Positions 33,330-45,720 of a DNA stretch of 64,000 nt are shown here, in pieces; the stretch's first letter is position 1, and every line of letters starts with the position of its first letter. Below the pieces are notes generated by a model. That model made no database searches and was not told the DNA's origin. It saw only the letters and a list, made by a program, of their open reading frames with translations. The position numbers were made by a program, and so were the translations under genes. Origin of the DNA: Cadophora sp. MPI-SDFR-AT-0126 (taxonomy: Eukaryota; Ascomycota; Leotiomycetes; Helotiales; Ploettnerulaceae); contig JAGMVK010000010.1 in the NCBI GenBank assembly GCA_020747065.1, forward strand, positions 992,001-1,056,000, read 5' to 3'.

Positions 33330-35265
33330 TCACTGCGTCTTATTCTCAGTCTGTATTTGCACCTCGATATCGCTGTCTCCTACTAACTTGGTCTGGGGCT
33401 CGCTTGTCTCAGGAGACTTCGCCTTTTCCTCTGGCCGGGTAAGTCCATTGTCTACGATGAGAAGGCAGAGAGCCAAACACACGCCCATAATCGGCAACCA
33501 CATGATGAATAGTGCTCTCGAAGCGTTCATATATGAATCTAAAATTTGCTCTTGCTCAGAAAGAGATAGATTTGCCACATTCGGGACACTGAGGATTGTC
33601 GCCAAGATTGCTGATTTTATGTTGGATGGAAGTGGTGGACTCGCCGAATTAAGCGATTTTTTTAATGCATGCGAAAAGACAGCTGAACATATGGCAAGGC
33701 CAAAGGAGCCACCCATGGCTCGAAGGAAGTTGCGAGTGCTGATGACGACGGCTCGGTCCCGTTTAGCTGAGTGAGCTTGCAGAGCGACGAGACTGGGTTG
33801 AAAGGTGAAACCTACTCCTGCTCCTTCGATGATGAGGAACACTGCCATCTGCCAGCGTGGAGTTGATCTGCTGAACAGAAGTAACAAGCCACTGCCGAAA
33901 GTCCACAACGTGTACCCAATCCAGATAACTTCTCCATATCGTTTGGTTCTTGATATGTACTGCCCTGAGCCAATCGAAAACATGGACAGACCAGCAACAA
34001 AAGGTATGGTGAGAGCTGCGGAGAGGATCGGGGAGTACCCTCGAACATTCTGATAATATATCGGTAGATAATATAGGTGCGAGTAGTAAACAATGCCGTG
34101 CAGAAAGTTCTGAAGAACGATCGCAGAGATAGCACGATTCTTGAAAAGGTGCAATGGCATCATAGGCATCATTGCCCATCTCAATTCGGCAACCAGAAAT
34201 CCAGCCATACAGATGCTGCCGAGAGCCACCATACTGATGACCATCGGACTGTTCCATTCGAAATATATTCCACCTCCGGATATTGGAATGAGTAGAAGCA
34301 TGATCGACGAGGAGCTGAAGACAATTCCCCAGTAATCTATCGCTCTGACTTTGGCCTTCATATCGCCGTGAACTTTGCTGGGTGGCAAGGTGAAGTAAAC
34401 CAAAACTCCCGAAACAGCAGCCAGCGGTGATATGCACCAGAATAATGCGCGCCCTGTAGAACGAAGTCAGAATAGCTGCGAGTCCCGAGAGTCGCTGGGA
34501 CATGACAGTTTTGAGTCCCGCTTCGCTTCTGAAGAAATCAAATATCGAAACACCTACAAGTTGCAGTTTGAATGACAGCGGCAGCTAGAAAAGGTCCTAT
34601 CACATTGCCCAATCCAACACAAGCTCCGAGAATCCCCTGATATCTAATCGCTCGTCAATTGATGGTCCCGTAGATCAGGAGTGGGATACTTACTTTCCAC
34701 GATTTTCCAGGCTAACAACGTCCGATAGAATCATCATGGCAAGAGCAGTGATCTAAGAGCAAGAGGAATTGAATCAGCACCGCCTGCTGCAAATATGATT
34801 TGAGTTTGTAGTTGATGATTCTTGGAAAGATTTTGAATGACTTGAAGGTTGGAGGCGCCACAAACAGATGAACGAGAATTGTTTGACACTTACACCTCCT
34901 GTCCCAACGCCAGCGATACCTCTGAAGGCATATAGCTGAGGTCCAGTCTTCGCAAAAGAGCAAAGCAGATCTCCCAAAGAAAGCAATGCTACAGCCGAAA
35001 GGAACACCACCTTGCGACCAAAAATATCCGAGAGCCTTCCATACAGAACTTGAAAGACGGTGTTCGCGATCAAACTTGAAGTGCCAGCCCACGAGATCGT
35101 GCTGGAAGAGTTGAGGTCTGCTCCGATGGTTGGTAGTGCTATTCCCATAGAATTCTGATCGATGAAGGCGACCAAGAGCGCGAACGCAAGTCCCAACAGC
35201 ACAATAATAAGTTGGGCTTTGGGAAGGATATTGGTATCGATCCGAACGAGCTCATTTTGTCCCAT
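33330..35265 (-). CDS. MFS drug/efflux transporter (DHA-type)
   Basis: Exons 35265-34894, 34752-34694, 34643-34558 and 34453-33330 join in phase to 546 residues. The start MGQNELVRIDTNILPKAQ leads into the first membrane helix (IIVLLGLAFALLVAFIDQ). The MFS motif-A loop is GRLSDIFGRK (about 76-85). IALPTIGADLNSSSTISWAGTSSLI is the usual TM1-TM2 segment of DHA2/aflatoxin-efflux-type pumps. The two small middle exons encode ILSDVVSLENRGKYQGILGACVGLGNVIGP, again family-typical. About 12-14 helices follow, ending in a charged tail. It is a plasma-membrane proton-driven exporter by family; the substrate is unknown. The neighbours do not form a biosynthetic cluster. Confidence 0.93.
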
Positions 35266-36703
35266 ATTGCTGTGCGCTTTGCGTACTTAGTGGATCAAAT
35301 TGTTGACGGTGGTGATTAGGCAGAGAAGCATTCTTAAAGTCAATTTTTGGTAGATATCCTACGAAGAAAAGATACTTGCTGCGAAATCTGGGAAGACACA
35401 ATCTAAAATCAATGGAGGATTAGGAAATCTAGAGGTGAAAGAAAAGTCATGATGAAAATTGAGCAGGGGTCTAGCAGGTTGCCGATTGCAGATCCTTGAA
35501 TTCAAGCATTCCGGGACCGAGAGGAGCCTGTCCCAGGAGACTCTTGAGAAAGCTCGGTTTTGCTTAATAAAGAAGTCAAGAGCTGATTATTTGAGCCATT
35601 CGAAATGACCTCAATCAGTTCTGCATTCACTTGCCTTCATTTGCCCCTTATGCTTCACCACGTTTCTTTTTCTTTCCCATCATTGCCATCCCTCGGAAGT
35701 CCGCTACCCCACTTTTGGATCTCCGATCGCGGGTGACAGAACATCACGGTATGTACACACGGAAGAGGAAGGCGATACGGATATATACTTCCGGGTGTCG
35801 AGAGCTACAGTTGTCTTGGAGCAAAGGAGAAAGACTCGGGATTGACCGGATCAATGTTCCCAAAGGTGTAAGGTGAAAGTATTGTGTATCTCGCTTAATT
35901 GCCCCTTTTTCATGTTGACAGTAAGCGGGCCGGATGTAGTCAGCTTGTGAAGTATTGTCAAATTGTGAATGGATGGTATAGACGGACTTATGTGTCTCCA
36001 TTATCAATTCTAGGAGCTCGAAGCCAGAAGACTTGATACGAACGTATACACTAGGAAGCAGGTCTGTTGAAACATTGTTGTATCGGGAAATGCGGAAGCC
36101 TTCAGAGGAAAGTGTATAACAAAACTATCTGAAAATATCTTGCAAAGGTTATGGATTAAGATTTGAATTTGAAATAATGCAAAGTGCATATGATTGCATC
36201 CTAGCGACATTTACAACTCTCATCCATGACCCTAACAGCTTCTTTCTTAGTGTGACTTATGACGGCTCGACCGCTGGCTAGGTATCTTCTTCGTTTCAGC
36301 GCTTGTTACATTGTGAACACGAGTCTATTGTTTCAATATGACTTATTATCCCCCCATCTCCCCCTCATCTTCCCCCAAATTCCCTCTTTTAAATGTGTAT
36401 TGTCGTGTCCTTGTAGCGTCGACTGCCTTCAGTAGGCATGGTGATTATCTTGGTTGTAGTATTCCTTGGTATGGTTTTGGGCCGGTTCTTTGCTGTTGGT
36501 TGAAGTTGACTCATGGTCGGATGTAACATAACATGGCTCTTGTCTGGTATGGGTATCATAGCTATCTTGTCTAACCCATGGATAGCGCTTCCTCTGATTT
36601 TGGTATGCTAAGAGTATCACGTGGATCAGAGCTCAAAGAGGTGTAGGTATGGCAGCACCAGCGTTCCAACCCTGATGGACATTCAGAGCGATTAATACTT
36701 TCC
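35266..36703. other. intergenic region
   Basis: About 1.4 kb with no supportable gene. It contains a C-rich pyrimidine stretch near 36350-36385. It holds the MFS transporter promoter on its left side. Confidence 0.45.
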
Positions 36704-37015
36704 CTAATGCGATATTCGCAAGCACAGAACCTTCCTCAGTTTATTTTTGACTTTGTCGAAGACGTTCTGTATGGTCTTCTCGGCTGTTGAAGGTGTGTCT
36801 TTGAAGGTTGCCCGTTCAAGCTCTTGGTCGACGAGAGCATGGAATTCTTCCGGATCGCAGACGTCTCGCATATAGTATAACTTTGACTCAGCTGCTTCGC
36901 GCTGATGGGTCGAGAATGAATCGGCTGATTCCGTCGAGGAACTGTTGCGGGTGTGGTTAAGCGCAACAGCCGACATGGCCGTGTTGATTGTCGTTGGCGA
37001 AACTGAGCGAGCCAT
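36704..37015 (-). CDS. small hypothetical protein
   Basis: A single frame of 103 residues starts at the ATG at 37015 (MARSVSPTTINTAMSAVALN). It is Ser/Thr-rich at the N-terminus. From about residue 45 a helical charged region follows (REAAESKLYYMRDVCDPEEF, HALVDQELERATFKDT, then TIQNVFDKVKNKLRKVL). I do not recognise a family. Composition and helix periodicity look like real protein, but no domain supports it and an additional exon cannot be excluded. Confidence 0.5.
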   Translation of the reverse strand: MARSVSPTTINTAMSAVALNHTRNSSSTESADSFSTHQREAAESKLYYMRDVCDPEEFHALVDQELERATFKDTPSTAEKTIQNVFDKVKNKLRKVLCLRISH

Positions 37016-37872
37016 TTTTGTTGGTTGGCTTGGATGCGAGAGGGGTCGTTGGGAGACAGGTATGTACGAGATATGATGTGAACGTAACGAGGAGGAAATC
37101 AAACGTTGAAGAAAGAGGCAGGGAAGTTAATATATGTGAGATGGCTCAGAAGTCCGGTACGCTTATCCAGTCCAGATGACAATTAAGCGATGTGATGCTA
37201 TCGTAGCCTCGCTCAAAAATTATATCTGCTAAATCGGGTCCAACAAATGCCGAGGGGACATATGGGACCGAGGAAATAGCTACGTCCTAGTAAGATGCGC
37301 AGGTCATTGAGAATGATTACGGGACCGATCAGCAATAATGACTGGAACCCCCCGAGCAATTGAGATATTCGTGTCTGCATCAAGGCACACCTTTCATAGT
37401 ATGGGAGACAATCCATCGATTGCAATTTGTCCTATTATCGCTTCGAAAAAAAGACACTGTAAGTGGCCTTACGTCGCTTTGTAAGATAGCTTGATTGGAT
37501 CGGAATATTACAAGCACATTGGCACTTCAATTGTGACATGCGCTGGACACGACTGTCCAAAGTAGTAACCACTGGGTTGACCTCTGGCCGTCGTGAGAAA
37601 TCTTGAAGCAAGAATGAGTCGTGGAAACGCAGTGATGAATATTTGATGATTAAAAATCAAGCTGAATGACCAGGGAGATGCGGCGGATGCCAATTACTTT
37701 ACCCGCGTTTCCAAGATTGTTGTCACGGTGGTAGAGCGAATCTGCCTTCTCCGAAACAAATGGACAGTAAAACAGCAAAAGAACTCACATTAACAGCATC
37801 AATACTGAGTCTGTTGGAGCTGATGGAACATGCGTATATTGACGAAACTTATGTACATACAAACCTTCGAAT
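37016..37872. other. intergenic region
   Basis: About 860 bases between a small hypothetical gene and the NDUFS3 stop. No feature was recognised. Confidence 0.45.
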
Positions 37873-38857
37873 CTATTTCTTCGGTTCCTCCTTCTTTTCT
37901 TCGGGCTTTGCTGTTGGCAATTTGAATGTATCGGGCTTTCTGTCGACACCAGGTCCAACTTGCTAGTAAAGGTCAGCGGAGTCAACCGATACAACAGGCA
38001 AACTGTACGTACCTCCCACGCTGATGTTCCACCCTCGAAATTTCTGAATGCCTGTGTCAACTCCAAAGGCTCCACAACAATCCGCTTCTTCTCCTCGTCG
38101 TATCGGATCTCGGTGTATCCTGTCAGAGGGAAGTCCTTCCTCAACGGATGCCCATCAAAGCCGTAGTCGGTCATGATACGTCGGAGATCTGGGTGACCAA
38201 CAAAGAAGACCCCGAACATGTCATAAACCTCCCGCTCGTACCAGTTCGCTCCGTCATAAAGATCTGTAATACTGGGAACAGGAGATGCCTCGTCTGTGTA
38301 GGTCTTGACTCTGATTCGCGAGTTGTGGCGGACGCTCAAAAGGTTGTAAACAACCTCAAATCGCTGGTCTCGCGCGGGGAAATCGACAGCGGTAATATCG
38401 GAGACTTGGGTGAACTCGGCAGCAGTGTTATCTAGTAAGAGTTGGTCACTAATACCTCGACAGAAACCCAGACAAGCATACATTTGAGGAATGAGAAGAC
38501 TGGAGTGACACCGGCAGGCGAAATGTAGATCACCAGCTCATCCTTCCAGACGGAGAATTGCTGGATATACTTTGGCAGACAGCCCATGAGCCAAGATCCA
38601 TAACGGTGCAGGTCGTCAGCCTTGGAGGCATACTTGTCGGCAGGGTTGACTATGGGAGCATGAAGCCCTCCCGGTGGATCTGGTACTCTTGGAGCCTGTC
38701 GCAAGTTGGGCGTATCTGGAGAGACGACGACCTGGGTATTTTGGGTGGACGAGAAAGCCCGAACAGCTGCGTGACAGTCGTTACGGCGCGCCAGAACAGT
38801 CCGACTGGACCGCAGAGCTGAGGCCAATGACCTCGAGTTAGATACCCTCAAAGCCAT
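37873..38857 (-). CDS. NDUFS3: NADH:ubiquinone oxidoreductase 30 kDa subunit (NDUFS3)
   Basis: Exons 38857-38482, 38431-38013 and 37962-37873 join in phase to 294 residues. The N-terminus ([20 protein letters not shown]) is a typical mitochondrial presequence. The 30 kDa family core includes [39 protein letters not shown] and the signature [14 protein letters not shown] (about 188). [20 protein letters not shown] and [20 protein letters not shown] follow. It is part of the peripheral (Q-module) arm of respiratory complex I in the mitochondrial matrix. The tail is rich in Lys/Glu ([11 protein letters not shown]). It is divergent from NOT4 with about 420 bases between. Confidence 0.97.
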
Positions 38858-39277
38858 GGCGAATTTCGTGATGTAGGGTTGCCAATTGCAATTACCGATA
38901 GACTGAGGGCATCATCAAGTCGTGAACCAGACATGCTTCGCAGAAGCTCGCTACCAAGCCGTAATAGGCTTAGCGGTCAGTCTAACCTGATTTCGTTAGA
39001 GCTTAATTTGGACATCGAACAGCGTTCGCCCGTCCATTCTCTCTCGTGGAAACCTTTCAACTTCATCCATGACAGCTCTGGTTTACTCCCTTCTAATATC
39101 TACGATCCTCTCCCCAACATACCCTTGACGTAAGGTCATCTTCAACACCGGCATCTGGGCCATTTAGCTACCAGGCGCGACATCACCGAGACCTGCGCGC
39201 ACCATCCGCCATCAATCTTTTCATCCTTCCAACGCCACAAAGCTCAGGTACCTTAAGCAAATCACTTCTACTCCGCG
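38858..39277. promoter_or_regulatory. divergent promoter of NDUFS3 and NOT4
   Basis: These 420 bases lie between the divergent start codons of NDUFS3 and NOT4. No coding sequence is supported and no specific site was identified. Confidence 0.5.
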
Positions 39278-41875
39278 ATGGCGCCTCACGATGTTATCAT
39301 CGATGATGATGAGGACTGCTGGTTCGTTTCCCTTAGCCCTCTCCCCAAATCCTCCACCCGTCCTGTTTCGATAAGTTAACGTCATGCCCAGTCCCCTCTG
39401 CGTTGAGGAATTCGACCTCTCAGACAAGAACTTCCGGCCATGTCCCTGCGGATATCAAGTGAGTCTCAAATTATATGTAATATGTTTGACAGGGTTTCAT
39501 CTAATCCATGCATCTAGGTCTGCCAGTTTTGTTTCAACAACATCAAAACGAATATGAATGGCCTGTGTCCGGCATGTCGAAGACCTTACGATGAGAAGAC
39601 TATAGAATGGAAGGTCGTTACACCAGAAGAGTAGGATTACCCGAAGCAGGTCTGCCATTTGAAGCTAACTTTGCTTCACAGAGTTGCACAGTTCAAGGCG
39701 AACGTCCAGAAAAACGCGAAGAAGAAGCAAGAGCAACGACAAAAGGAGGCACAGAAGCGCGAGGTAGAAAGCTTGAACAGAAAGCACTTGTCAGGGCTCC
39801 GAGTTGTGCAAAAAAACCTCGTCTATGTCGTCGGCCTCAGCCCGAATATTGCAGAAAAAGAGATTCTTGAAACCTTGAGGGGCGACAAATACTTTGGACA
39901 ATATGGGAAGATTATCAAGATAGTGGTCAGCAACAAGAAAGATTCTGGAGCCAATGGTCAACCGCAATCACTTGGGGTTTATGTCACTTTCGCCCGGAAG
40001 GAGGATGCTGCTAGGTGCATCGCAGCAGTTAATGGTTCGCAAAATGGGGATCGAGTACTTCGAGCCCAACTTGGAACGACGAAGTACTGCTCAGCGTACT
40101 TGCGTAATGAGACGTGTACAAATAAGAACTGCATGTTCCTCCACGAACCCGGCGATAACGATGATAGCTACTCCCGACAAGATTTATCTTCTATCAACAG
40201 CGTCAACACTCAACGGCCGCTTCCAGTTATGTCATCTTCATCGTCAAGTTCCCGACAGGCTGCACAAGCTCAAGCTCAAGCACCGATCCAGCAAGCACAG
40301 CCGATTGCAGCTGCTACCCAGCCGATGATGCGCGATAACAGTAAGGATGGATCCGACAGCGGTGACGGCTCAGCTCTTCCATCGTCGGCAAGCTGGGCGC
40401 ATCGAGGTGTGCAAGAGCGCAGCCGAAGAGGTAGTCACGCTACTAGCGGGGCAGCATCTAGCCCGGCGGTTTCGCAAGCTGTGCCTGCAAGAGCAGAAGT
40501 GATAGAAGAACCTCAGCAGGAACCGTCACCACAGATTTTGGACGCTTTCCCTTCATCAGATACCGTATCTTCGAAGGAACCGCCAGCACCCGAACGAGAT
40601 CCACTTCTCGTGTCTATTTTGAAGGCTGTCAACTCGACGGACGTCTCATTTACGCGGCCGAGCAGCACAGAAGTAGACGCTGGTTTATATTCCAGCTTTC
40701 CGCCTCTTTTCGACGACTGCGGTGGCGAAAAACGAAGGGCTATGCGCGACCGACAGGAGGAAGCTAGACTCCACCTGGAGCAAGATTCACAGGCAGACTT
40801 ACAATCTGTTGCTGAGCCCTTGGAAGAAGAAGCCCCTGAAAGCGGAAGTTTGCAACTCGGAGGGGAGCCGGAAGACCGAGATACAGGCCGAGAAGGCAGC
40901 GTTCCCCAGGGCTACCACAATCAACGACGCCCAAGCTCTCAGGCACCTATTCATCGAGGTTCTAATGGAGGACCTTTCGGTCCCAGTCTGACGCAGAATT
41001 TTCCACTTCAGAACATTGGCAACTTGAGCTCAATCAATGGGCGGACTTTGACCGCACATCAACAAAACCAGCTTGCCATGCTGAAATCCACACAGTCTCA
41101 AGGAGGATTCATGGATCAATATCCTCCTGGCATGGGAAATCTTGGTCAGGGAGCCAGTTTATTTCAACAGCAAGGCCACAACAGACAGTCCTCACGCTAT
41201 AACTTTGCTAATGATGGGTCATCCACCTCATCCTCCGTTAAGCCGTCGGCCAACCCCAAATTGATGGCGCAGCAATCTTCTATGATGCCGTCTGTCAATC
41301 ACGGAAGTCAATTCTATGGCTCGTCTATGCCCGGCCCCCCTCCAGGGCTTAAATCTACGGCAACTCCGCCAATTGGAGGCATGTTTGGGCAAGGCCATGG
41401 CTTCGGAGGGTCGATGGGTGGTAGCTCTCTGTTTAGTGGTATTGCAAAGGGCAATAACAGTGAATTCCTGCGGGATATGCTCGACAGAGGCGGACGTGTC
41501 ACAGGCGGTCAATCACATGATACAGGCAAGCGTGAGTACAACTTTTCTCCTAATTTTCTTCAACAATACCCATCTGCCTCCTCCACTCCAGCTCCTGCTT
41601 CAGGCTTCCTGGCATCGCTCTACGGTCCTCAGACTGGAGCATTCCAAGACTTCGGTCAAAAGCAGAAGAAGAAGGGAAAGAAGCACAGACATGCTAACAC
41701 TTCCTCCTCTGGGGGAGGTGGAATAGTCGATCTTCCAGACCCGAGTATCTTGCAAGCGAGAATGCTCCACCAGCAACAGAGCAATGCCGGAGTCGGACAG
41801 GGACTGTTTGGTGGTCAGGCTCAAGGTGGGTACAATCCGAACATGATGTATAGCAATGGGTTCTCTCGATGGTAG
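39278..41875 (+). CDS. NOT4: CCR4-NOT subunit Not4, RING-RRM E3 ligase (N-terminal part)
   Basis: Exons 39278-39321, 39392-39458, 39518-39630 and 39682-41875 give 805 residues if read to the first stop. A C4C4 RING opens the protein (CCPLC, PCPCGYQVCQFC, CPACRRPY; about residues 14-60). A basic helix (VQKNAKKKQEQRQKE) follows, then an RRM (LVYVVGLSPNIAEKEIL ... GVYVTFARKEDAARCI). A CCCH finger ends the folded part (CSAYLRNETCTNKNCMFLH, about 210). This is exactly the Not4/CNOT4 order. Not4 ubiquitinates ribosomal and other targets as part of CCR4-NOT. The rest is disordered and ends GGIVDLPDPSILQAR ... NGFSRW. Not4 of filamentous fungi is, from memory, about twice as long, so the downstream frame at 42432 probably belongs to it (see next entry and findings). 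Confidence 0.93.
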
Positions 41876-42431
41876 ACATAGCAGGTTGGCAGGCGTTTTA
41901 TCTTTGCAAGGGATTTGTAGAGCTTTGATTTTCAATTGGGAAGGCGTTGGCACAGCCATTCTAAAGGGCGCTGCATTTACTGGCCAGCATATTTGTTTTT
42001 AGCGAGCATGGTTGATCTCCCAAGATGGAAGCTTCGGCTGCTCTGGCGTCGGGGAGCGATTGGAAATGAGGGACCTCATGGCTTTGCTTTCTCTCTTTGC
42101 GTTGATTTCCTGGGCATCGCGGCCTTTGGCACTGGCATACATGGCGGACTGGCACAATTCTTCGTCGGGGCTCCATCATCGTCTTCGTCTCGGGTACCTT
42201 CTCATGTACGTTAATTCCCCAAATCCAGGCCTCAGCAATGGCTGGTAAAATGTAGCATTCTCACACGTTTTGTGCCCTCAGTACCTTCTCTGCTTCGAAG
42301 ACGATGATGGGAACCGTGACATGACGTTGTACTTGGACCAGATTGCCGATGTTCTAGATTTGTTTTGCTTCTATGTCGTCTTTTGTTGAGAACAGCTGAA
42401 GTTGAGTATGCTTGCTGACATACGTAATCAG
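41876..42431. other. probable intron or inter-exon region of NOT4
   Basis: About 556 bases separate the two large NOT4-like frames. The right edge is a good acceptor (branch CTGAC, then AATCAG). No plus-strand exon joins both sides unambiguously. A GTGGGT donor at 41826, just upstream, would join the two frames in phase. Confidence 0.4.
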
Positions 42432-44788
42432 ACGATCAAGGGCTTCCTTCTCTCGATGAGGCAACTTCGTCTGTAGATGCACTTGTTGCTGACGACGATT
42501 CCGTTCCACCCAGCCTGAACAACTCGAATCAAGTATCACGTTCTTCGACTCCGTCTATACCCCCTGGATTCAGCGCGCCTCACACACATCCAGCGCCATC
42601 CATTCGTGAAGAGCCAGTGGCAAAAGTTCCGTCCCGTTTTGTACCAACATCTGCTCCATTCACACCTAGCCGTAATTCCGCCATCCCTCGAGTTGCCACC
42701 CCTCTGTCTATCGTATCAGTACCAGCAACGCCGCAGAGTGCTTCCAAGGCGAAAGTGATTTCTTCGAGTTCTCTGGCTAAGGAAGATGTCAAGGCCCTTG
42801 CCACAAATACTGGCCTCTCGAAGGCTATTGCCACGCAGGCCTCACAGACTACTCTCCAGACAGAGGACTTCCCTGCTTTGGATAGCGGTAAAGCCAAGAC
42901 TGCAGCAACTCCAAATAAACCCGCTGCTCAACCCAAAAACAAGCCAACTGCCAAGTCAAGCAAGAAGCAGACGATTGCTCAGCCCGCCTCTGCGCCAACT
43001 GCCACGGAATCGACGGCCAAGATTGCAGAGAAACGTTCTACCCAAACCTTGAATATCTCGGTGCCTACAAAGTCATCCGACAAGGTCTCAAGTGTTGACA
43101 AGCCCGACCCTGTCAAATCTGAAACCGCTTCTGCTTTTCCTCCTCTGCCATCGAGCACACCTGCTGGAGCACCGGTTCAGTCACCCCTGGCGCGATCCGC
43201 ACCGAAGACCTTGCGGCTCACATCAACACCAAAGACAGAAGTTCCTCCAGCTGGAAGTGCAACTCCTTCATCTGTCACGTCCATATTTCCTCCCAATACT
43301 CTCCCCTCTCGGCAGCCCAGTCTCGTATCTGTCTCTAGGCAAGATCGCCCTGGTACTCCTTCTAGTGAGATTATCTCCGACAATGCTTCCATCACATCGG
43401 CCTCCATGTCAAGGGCAAGCTCACCACCACCATCGAAGGTTGGATCAGCTCCTGTAAGAATGACTACGAAGAGTATGCAGAAGAAGCAGCGACGGGAATT
43501 ACAGAAGGAGAAGGAAAGAAGTGAATTGGAAGCTCTTGCAAACAAAGTCGAGCCTGAACCAGAGATTGCTCCAATAATGGGACGAAAGAAGAAGCAAAAG
43601 AAGGAACCGAAAGAACGGACAATTCACAGTGCCGCAGGCGGTTCAACGCCTATCGCCAGTAGACCTGCATCGCCCGGACTGGCAGACGCCGTACCGGAGG
43701 AGCAATGCTCTAAAGCAATAGCTGTAGATCAAACAGCCCAGGCCTCGCAAAAGAATAGCCCTGTCGAGCCAGAAACCAGCAAGTTCTCTAGACAGGATAT
43801 CAAAGGCAAAGGAAAGGCGAAAGCACAACCTACGATATCGCCAGAGCCTGCTCCCCCCGCTCCTGAAGTAGAAGAAGAAGTTATTGAGAAGCATATCCCA
43901 ACTCCAGCAATGGTGTTCCAAGAGCTTCTTGCCGAAGGGGTCATAGGTGACACGAACAGTCTCTCCTTGCTCAAGAACCCAGTTGTGACACACCGATTCG
44001 AGACTCCGATCGACCCCCAGACTATTAATCAAAAGCTCACGATTTCCCCTGAGGACCGAGCAACACTTCTCGCTGGAAGACCGATACAGAAAGTGGCCGC
44101 AGGACCAAATAGGATTATGTTGACGCCAAATGGTGATTGCATCCGAAATCTCACACCCGAAGAAGAGCAGAAATATCTTGAATTGCAAGCTCGCATTGCT
44201 CTTGAATACGGTCCGACTTCATTTATCTCCGCCAAGCATCATGCGAGCAACGGATTTGCCCTCATCGGAGGTCGAGCTGTGCCCAACGGCCCTCCATCTT
44301 TCTTCCCAGCAGTTGGCAATGGCACTCCTGTCATGGATCCAGTCAGCAAGATCCAGCGTGATGAAGCACTCAGCTATATCAATCAATACGTGCTTCCTTC
44401 GCTTTCGACCAATTCGCAGTTGGAGAAGGCGTTAAATGCCAACGCTTTGGATAGCGAGATCATTCGTTCTGGAGACAACGCAACATGGTCATCCTGGGGC
44501 AGCGACGCCAATGCCGCTCGTCCGGAAGCTGGTAATGAGGGAGGTTACAACGCATCCAACCGCGAAGGCATGATTGCCACAGGTCTCGAACACATGACAG
44601 CTCACTTTGCCATCGGTGGCGGCGGAGAGCTCAATCGGGGACAGCCACTCGGCAACGTCTCTCTACTCAGCCTATCGGAGTCAGAGGGTGCAATGCAGTT
44701 AGCTCGCAAGGAGACTGAGGGCCTTGAGAAGAAGCTGAATGCCTTGATTAAGAAGAATAGGAGACTGTTGATCCCGAGTGGGCATTGA
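42432..44788 (+). CDS. NOT4: probable C-terminal exon of Not4 (disordered region plus conserved tail)
   Basis: A frame of about 785 residues has no good start of its own; its first ATGs fall late, and it begins right after a splice acceptor. It opens DDQGLPSLDEATSSVDALVAD and SIPPGFSAPHTHPAP, and contains QTEDFPALDS and a long Ser/Pro/Ala-rich stretch. The C-terminal 300 residues look folded and conserved (TPAMVFQELLAEGVIGDTNS, GPNRIMLTPNGDCIRNLTPEEE, GLEHMTAHFAIGGGGELNRG, KKLNALIKKNRRLL). I associate this tail with Not4 of Pezizomycotina. Joined at 41825/42432 the protein would be about 1574 residues. It could instead be a separate gene with an unseen first exon. It converges on NPC1. Confidence 0.65.
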
Positions 44789-45720
44789 CCACTAACGATC
44801 AGGTTGATAGCTGTCATCCTTGGCGCATTTGTTTTGCTAGCGAAAATTGTGGCGGAGGTGATCTTGCATGTTTTGATGCTTGGGGTTGACGCATTGGCTA
44901 TGTTTGTTTGGAGAGAGGAGTGCTGGGATTGATATCTCGCCCTGTCTCTCTTAATTGTTTGTCTGTTTTGGAGGATTTGCAGCCTCGACAGAAGTCGTGC
45001 ATGGTTGCACTACATTTTGTATGAGTATTAGTATTCGGAGTCTTGATGGGCTGGTTGATCTGGAACAATTCGTAAGGGTGGCAAACGATGAGGAGGATAC
45101 TGAGAAGTTATCAGGGATGGATGGGTGACATAAGTGTATGATTTATGTGATGATTAGAGGTTTTGTATACCATACACTACATGCAATGGTAGAATAGTCT
45201 GCTACTGGTAGCCACTACCCATGTAATCAAATGATGATCCCACTCCGGCATTTGATCTCCTTCGTATATTGTTTCGAAATGTACTCCGTTCATCTTTTGT
45301 GACTGTGGAATTCGCCAGGCTGCCGTTCGGACAGTTTTTCGTATTCACGATCACATCAGAAATTACCAGGTAGAGAATCGTCAACTTGCCTAAATCTGTC
45401 TAACGAGAACTCGGAAATTGTTCTCCTTGGCGCCGGCCTATTTTGCAAATGTCTCTGCGCTGACACAATCTCAGAGCTTTCGGCGGTTCAGTCGCTCTCG
45501 GCACCTCCCGGCACCTCCAGCGTTGCGAGCGATGCAGCGAAGAGCTCCAACAGTTGCCACACCCCTATTTCATCTAGCTGGCAGAAGGAAGTTACTGCAC
45601 GAAATAGTCATCGCAATTCAGTGGACCTTATACTATATTTGCTAGATTCTATCCAACTTCTCCTGTTCATGCATCCGTTATAATTACAGGGGGAAAAGCA
45701 CCAGGCACATTCTATATACT
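44789..45720. other. intergenic region between convergent genes
   Basis: About 930 bases lie between the stop of the NOT4 frame and the NPC1 stop. No gene or repeat is supported. Confidence 0.5.

Noticed and set aside
42354..42539. minus-strand frame LPHREKEALDRLITYVSKHT as a real exon
   Set aside because: It lies opposite the start of the second NOT4 frame (DDQGLPSLDEATSSVDALVA), which is better supported; kept only as a question in the findings.
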